Positions 61,299 through 64,000 of a stretch of DNA of 64,000 bases are shown here, piece by piece. The stretch is taken from contig NZ_JAANIJ010000001.1 of NCBI RefSeq assembly GCF_011174705.1, positions 868,001 to 932,000 on the forward strand. Reading direction: 5' to 3'. Position numbers and translations under genes: made by a program. The DNA comes from Tessaracoccus coleopterorum (GTDB lineage: Bacteria > Actinomycetota > Actinomycetes > Propionibacteriales > Propionibacteriaceae). The number at the start of each line of letters is the position of its first letter. The stretch's first letter is position 1. The notes beneath the pieces were generated by a model. The model did no database searches, was not told the DNA's origin, and saw nothing but the letters and a program-made list of their open reading frames with translations.

Positions 61299-62588
61299 CA
61301 GATGGCCGCCCGGCGTACCGCTCGGGGCGTCGGCCATCCCGGCCGCGAGGGTCGCGCCGTCGGACTCGTCGATCAGGAGGAAGGCCCCCGTGCGGCGCAG
61401 GTCGTGGTAGTCGTCGATGGGCAGGGCGTCGGCCAGCTTGATGCGCACGCGTCCGATGTCGTTCAGGTCGAGCTGCCCGGTCGCCCGGCTGTACTCGACA
61501 GCTTCGATGTCGAGTTCGTCGAGGATCTCCTCCACCAACGCCCGGACGGTTCGGGTGCCCGCGCGGAGCAGGACGCGGTCGCGGGGACGGATGGGTCGCT
61601 CCGAGAGCACGCAGACCATCCCACTGACGGTGCGGGTGGTGTGCCCAGGTTGCTCCGCCGAGGCGATCAGGTCGCCGCGGGACACGTCGACATCGTCGGC
61701 CAACCGCAGGGTGACCGACTGCGGCGCGAACGCGCGGTTGAGCTCGATGACCGAGCCGTCCGCCTGCCCCAGATCGATCCCGGCGACCGTGGTGGTGCGG
61801 CCCGATGGCAGCACCGTCACGTCATCGCCGACGGCGACCGTGCCTGCCTGGATCCGGCCCGCGTAACCGCGGTAGTCGCGATGCCCCGGTGTCTGCGGTC
61901 GCAGAACGACCTGGACGGGGAGGCGCAGCGGCTGGGTCGCCGGATCGGTGCCGACGGGGACCGACTCCAGGTGTTCCAGCAGGGTCGGCCCCTCGTACCA
62001 GGCGGTGTTGCCGGAGCGGTCGACGACGTTGTCGCCGAGCAGCGCCGACAGCGGGACCGCCACCACGTCATCGATGTCGAAGCGAGCGGCGACGGCGCGC
62101 GTCTCGGCGACAATGGCGTCGAAGCGGCCGCGGTCCCAGTCGACCAGATCCATCTTGTTGACGGCGACCGCGACGTGCCGCACACCCAGCAGACCGGTGA
62201 CGGCGAGGTGGCGACGCGTCTGCTCCACGACCCCGTGGCGGGCGTCGACAAGGATCAACGCGAGCTCCGCGGTCGACGCCCCGGTCACCATGTTGCGCGT
62301 GTACTGGACATGCCCGGGGGTGTCCGCGAGCACGTAGGAGCGGTTGGCCGTCGAGAAGTAGCGGTAGGCCACGTCGATGGTGATGCCCTGCTCGCGCTCG
62401 GCGCGGAGGCCGTCGGTGAGCAGCGCGAGGTCGGGTGCGGCCTGGCCGCGCTCCTCGGAGACGCGCGCGACGGCGTCCAACTGGTCGGCGAGCACCGACT
62501 TGGTGTCGTACAGGAGGCGTCCGACGAGCGTCGACTTGCCGTCGTCGACGGAGCCTGCGGTGGCGAGGCGCAGCAGATCGTGCGTCAT
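61299..62588 (-). CDS. cysN: Sulfate adenylyltransferase subunit 1 (GTPase)
   Basis: 430 residues up to the point where the next domain begins, intact. EF-Tu-like GTPase that drives ATP sulfurylase: P-loop GSVDDGKST (residues 12-20), DTPGHVQYTRNM, NKMDLVDW. Two beta-barrel domains follow. With CysD it forms adenylyl sulfate. ATG 62588 shares a base with the cysD stop (TGATG). No APS kinase domain is seen. The reading frame does not stop at the end but continues in frame into the precorrin-2 dehydrogenase domain. Confidence 0.92.
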
Positions 62589-63490
62589 CAGAAATACCCC
62601 TGCTTCTTGCGGTCTTCCATGGCCGCCTCGGAGAGGCGGTCGTCTGCGCGGGTGGCCCCGCGTTCGGTGATGCGGGAGGCCGCGACCTCGAGAATCACGC
62701 CGTCGACGTCGGACGCGTCGGATTCGACGGCGCCCGTGCAGGACATGTCGCCGACCGTGCGATAGCGAACGATCCTGCTCTCCACCTCCTCCGTCGGCTT
62801 CGGGCCGCCCCACTCACCGGCGGTCAGCCACATGCCGTCGCGGCGGAACACATCACGCTGATGGGCGTAGTAGAGGCTCGGCAGGGCGATGTTCTCACGC
62901 TCGATGTAGCGCCACACGTCGAGCTCGGTCCAGTTCGACAGCGGGAACACGCGCACATGCTCACCGACGGCGTGGCGCCCGTTGTACAGGTCCCACAGCT
63001 CGGGCCGCTGACGGCGCGGGTCCCAGGCCCCGAAGCTGTCGCGCAATGAGAAGACCCGCTCCTTGGCACGCGCCTTCTCCTCGTCGCGCCGTCCGCCTCC
63101 GAAGACCGCGTCGAAGCGGCCCACCTCGATCGCGTCGAGCAGGGGGACGGTCTGGAGGGGGTTGCGGGTACCGTCGGGTCGCTCCCTGAGGCGGCCGTCG
63201 TCGATGTAGTCCTGCACCTTCGCGACGTGGAGCCTCGCCCCGATCCGCGCGACGGTGTCGTCGCGGTAATGGAGCACCTCGGGGAAATTGTGGCCGGTGT
63301 CGACGTGCAGCAGCGCGAACGGCAGAGGCGCCGGCGCGAACGCCTTGAGCGCAAGGTGCAGCATCACCACCGAGTCCTTGCCACCGCTGAACAGGATGAC
63401 GGGGCGCTCGAACTCGCCCTCCACCTCGCGGAAGATGTGGATCGCCTCCGACTCGAGATGGTCGAGGTGATCGAGGAAGTTGTCATTCAT
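62588..63490 (-). CDS. cysD: Sulfate adenylyltransferase subunit 2
   Basis: An intact protein of 300 residues. PP-loop motif SGGKDS at residues 35-40. GGGRRDEEKARAKERVFSLRDSFGAWDPRRQRPELW and FPLSNWTELDVWRYIERENI are the conserved CysD blocks. It makes adenylyl sulfate from ATP and sulfate with CysN. ATG 63490 overlaps the cysH stop (ATGA). It ends EDRKKQGYF, the usual C-terminus. Confidence 0.95.
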   Translation of the reverse strand: MNDNFLDHLDHLESEAIHIFREVEGEFERPVILFSGGKDSVVMLHLALKAFAPAPLPFALLHVDTGHNFPEVLHYRDDTVARIGARLHVAKVQDYIDDGRLRERPDGTRNPLQTVPLLDAIEVGRFDAVFGGGRRDEEKARAKERVFSLRDSFGAWDPRRQRPELWDLYNGRHAVGEHVRVFPLSNWTELDVWRYIERENIALPSLYYAHQRDVFRRDGMWLTAGEWGGPKPTEEVESRIVRYRTVGDMSCTGAVESDASDVDGVILEVAASRITERGATRADDRLSEAAMEDRKKQGYF

Positions 63491-64000
63491 GTGTGGAGCC
63501 CGCATTCAGTCTTGTTCCTACCTGCCCATCGGCCCGCCCGGGCGTCCTCACCCTCGGCGACCGGCCGCGTGCACGGCTGGCATCCGATCGACGGGTAGCC
63601 CTGCTCACGGATCGGGTTGAGAAAGACGTCCTCCTCGAACGCGAAGCGCTCGACGTCGTCGTCATCCCAGGCGGCGATGGGGTTGATCTTGACCATCTGG
63701 CGCTTGTCGTCCCATCCGACCAGCGTGATGTCGGTGCGGGTCGGCGCATCCACCCGGCGCATTCCGGTAACCCAGGCCGCATGCCCGGAGATGGCCCGGT
63801 TCAGCGGCTCGACCTTGCGCAGCGCGCAGCAGCGGTCGGGGTCGCGCTCGTATAGTCGCGGACCGTGTCGCTCCGCCTGTTCGTCGACGCTCAGGAGCGG
63901 AAGGACGGTGCGCAGCCGGACGCGGCCCGCGTAATGGTCGCGGGTGGCGATGGTCTCCGGGAAGTGGAATCCGGTGTCGAGGAAGAACACGTCGAGCTCG
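63487..64000 (-). CDS. cysH: Adenylyl-sulfate reductase (CysH), 5' end outside window
   Basis: The visible C-terminal 170 residues. The Cys pairs CC (DRCCALRKVEPL) and CxxC (IGCQPCTRPV) that bind a 4Fe-4S cluster mark it as an APS reductase rather than PAPS reductase. The catalytic Cys is in ECGLHT at the C-terminus. LDTGFHFPET is the conserved nucleotide-site block. It reduces APS to sulfite with thioredoxin. First of the cluster cysH-cysD-cysN-siroheme genes; sulfite reductase is probably just outside the window. Confidence 0.94.
   Translation of the reverse strand, partial: ELDVFFLDTGFHFPETIATRDHYAGRVRLRTVLPLLSVDEQAERHGPRLYERDPDRCCALRKVEPLNRAISGHAAWVTGMRRVDAPTRTDITLVGWDDKRQMVKINPIAAWDDDDVERFAFEEDVFLNPIREQGYPSIGCQPCTRPVAEGEDARAGRWAGRNKTECGLHT

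Noticed and set aside
60777..62765. Plus-strand open frame of about 660 codons opposite the cysN/siroheme genes
   Set aside because: It is a GC-rich antisense shadow of clearly recognised sulfate assimilation genes and has no protein-like family content.
1..64000. Programmed ribosomal frameshifting as explanation of the many broken genes
   Set aside because: Breaks occur in nearly all gene classes, in any position, with no shared slippery heptamer or downstream structure, and fit missing bases in G/C runs.
1..64000. tRNA or other structured RNA genes
   Set aside because: No cloverleaf with a T-loop consensus was recognised in the intergenic regions read by eye; a covariance search was not possible.

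Overview
The window is high-G+C actinobacterial chromosome. The signs are many GTG starts, strong GGAGG-type ribosome binding sites, small-form PurL with separate PurS and PurQ, a DUF222/13E12-type HNH endonuclease and a possible leaderless promoter. A Propionibacteriaceae-like host would fit, but that is a guess and no genus can be named. No rRNA, tRNA, CRISPR array, insertion sequence or replication origin was recognised.

An important caution is that most genes are broken by one-base frameshifts. Many of these fall where the expected codons need a run of four or five G or C and the sequence has one base fewer. Translations on both sides of each break continue the same protein family, so I read them as assembly errors and annotate full reconstructed genes, naming the approximate break points.

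Layout. 1-21.3 kb is a cell-surface polysaccharide locus. It has a secreted beta-helix protein, a Wzz-Wzy-like fusion, two tandem giant secreted beta-propeller/LamG/PKD proteins, a Wzx-like flippase and a lipoprotein. A CDP-alcohol phosphotransferase follows, then a minus-strand operon of a TagD-like cytidylyltransferase, two glycosyltransferases, a Gfo/Idh/MocA dehydrogenase and a protein I cannot firmly name. The initiating polyprenyl sugar transferase lies apart at 31.2-32.6 kb. 21.4-26.4 kb is a malEFG-type sugar ABC operon with a divergent LacI regulator. 26.6-31.2 kb holds HPr, a fumarase/aspartase-family lyase, a Nudix hydrolase, a GH76 enzyme and an M20 peptidase. 33.2-49.9 kb is mostly housekeeping: a CysQ-like protein, purL, a subtilisin-like protease, a HAD phosphatase, aminopeptidase N, a small secreted protein with a truncated paralogue, purQ/purS, two PLP enzymes, a membrane protein, a 3-methyladenine glycosylase and a DUF1355 amidotransferase-like protein.

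49.9-56.4 kb is a ribose-type ABC operon (binding protein, ATPase, two permeases) ending in an RpiB-family isomerase, with its own divergent LacI regulator. 56.7-59.2 kb is an HNH endonuclease gene running into a repeat-rich stretch. 59.2-64 kb holds purC and a sulfate assimilation operon (cysH, cysD, cysN, a siroheme-synthase domain, a CbiX-type chelatase) that leaves the window at its right edge.

In both ABC operons a strong hairpin follows the binding-protein gene, a layout expected to give more binding protein than membrane parts. LacI-type operators overlap or adjoin the promoters. In the polysaccharide locus the paired cytidylyltransferase and CDP-alcohol phosphotransferase suggest that a phosphate-linked group is built into, or onto, the surface polymer.
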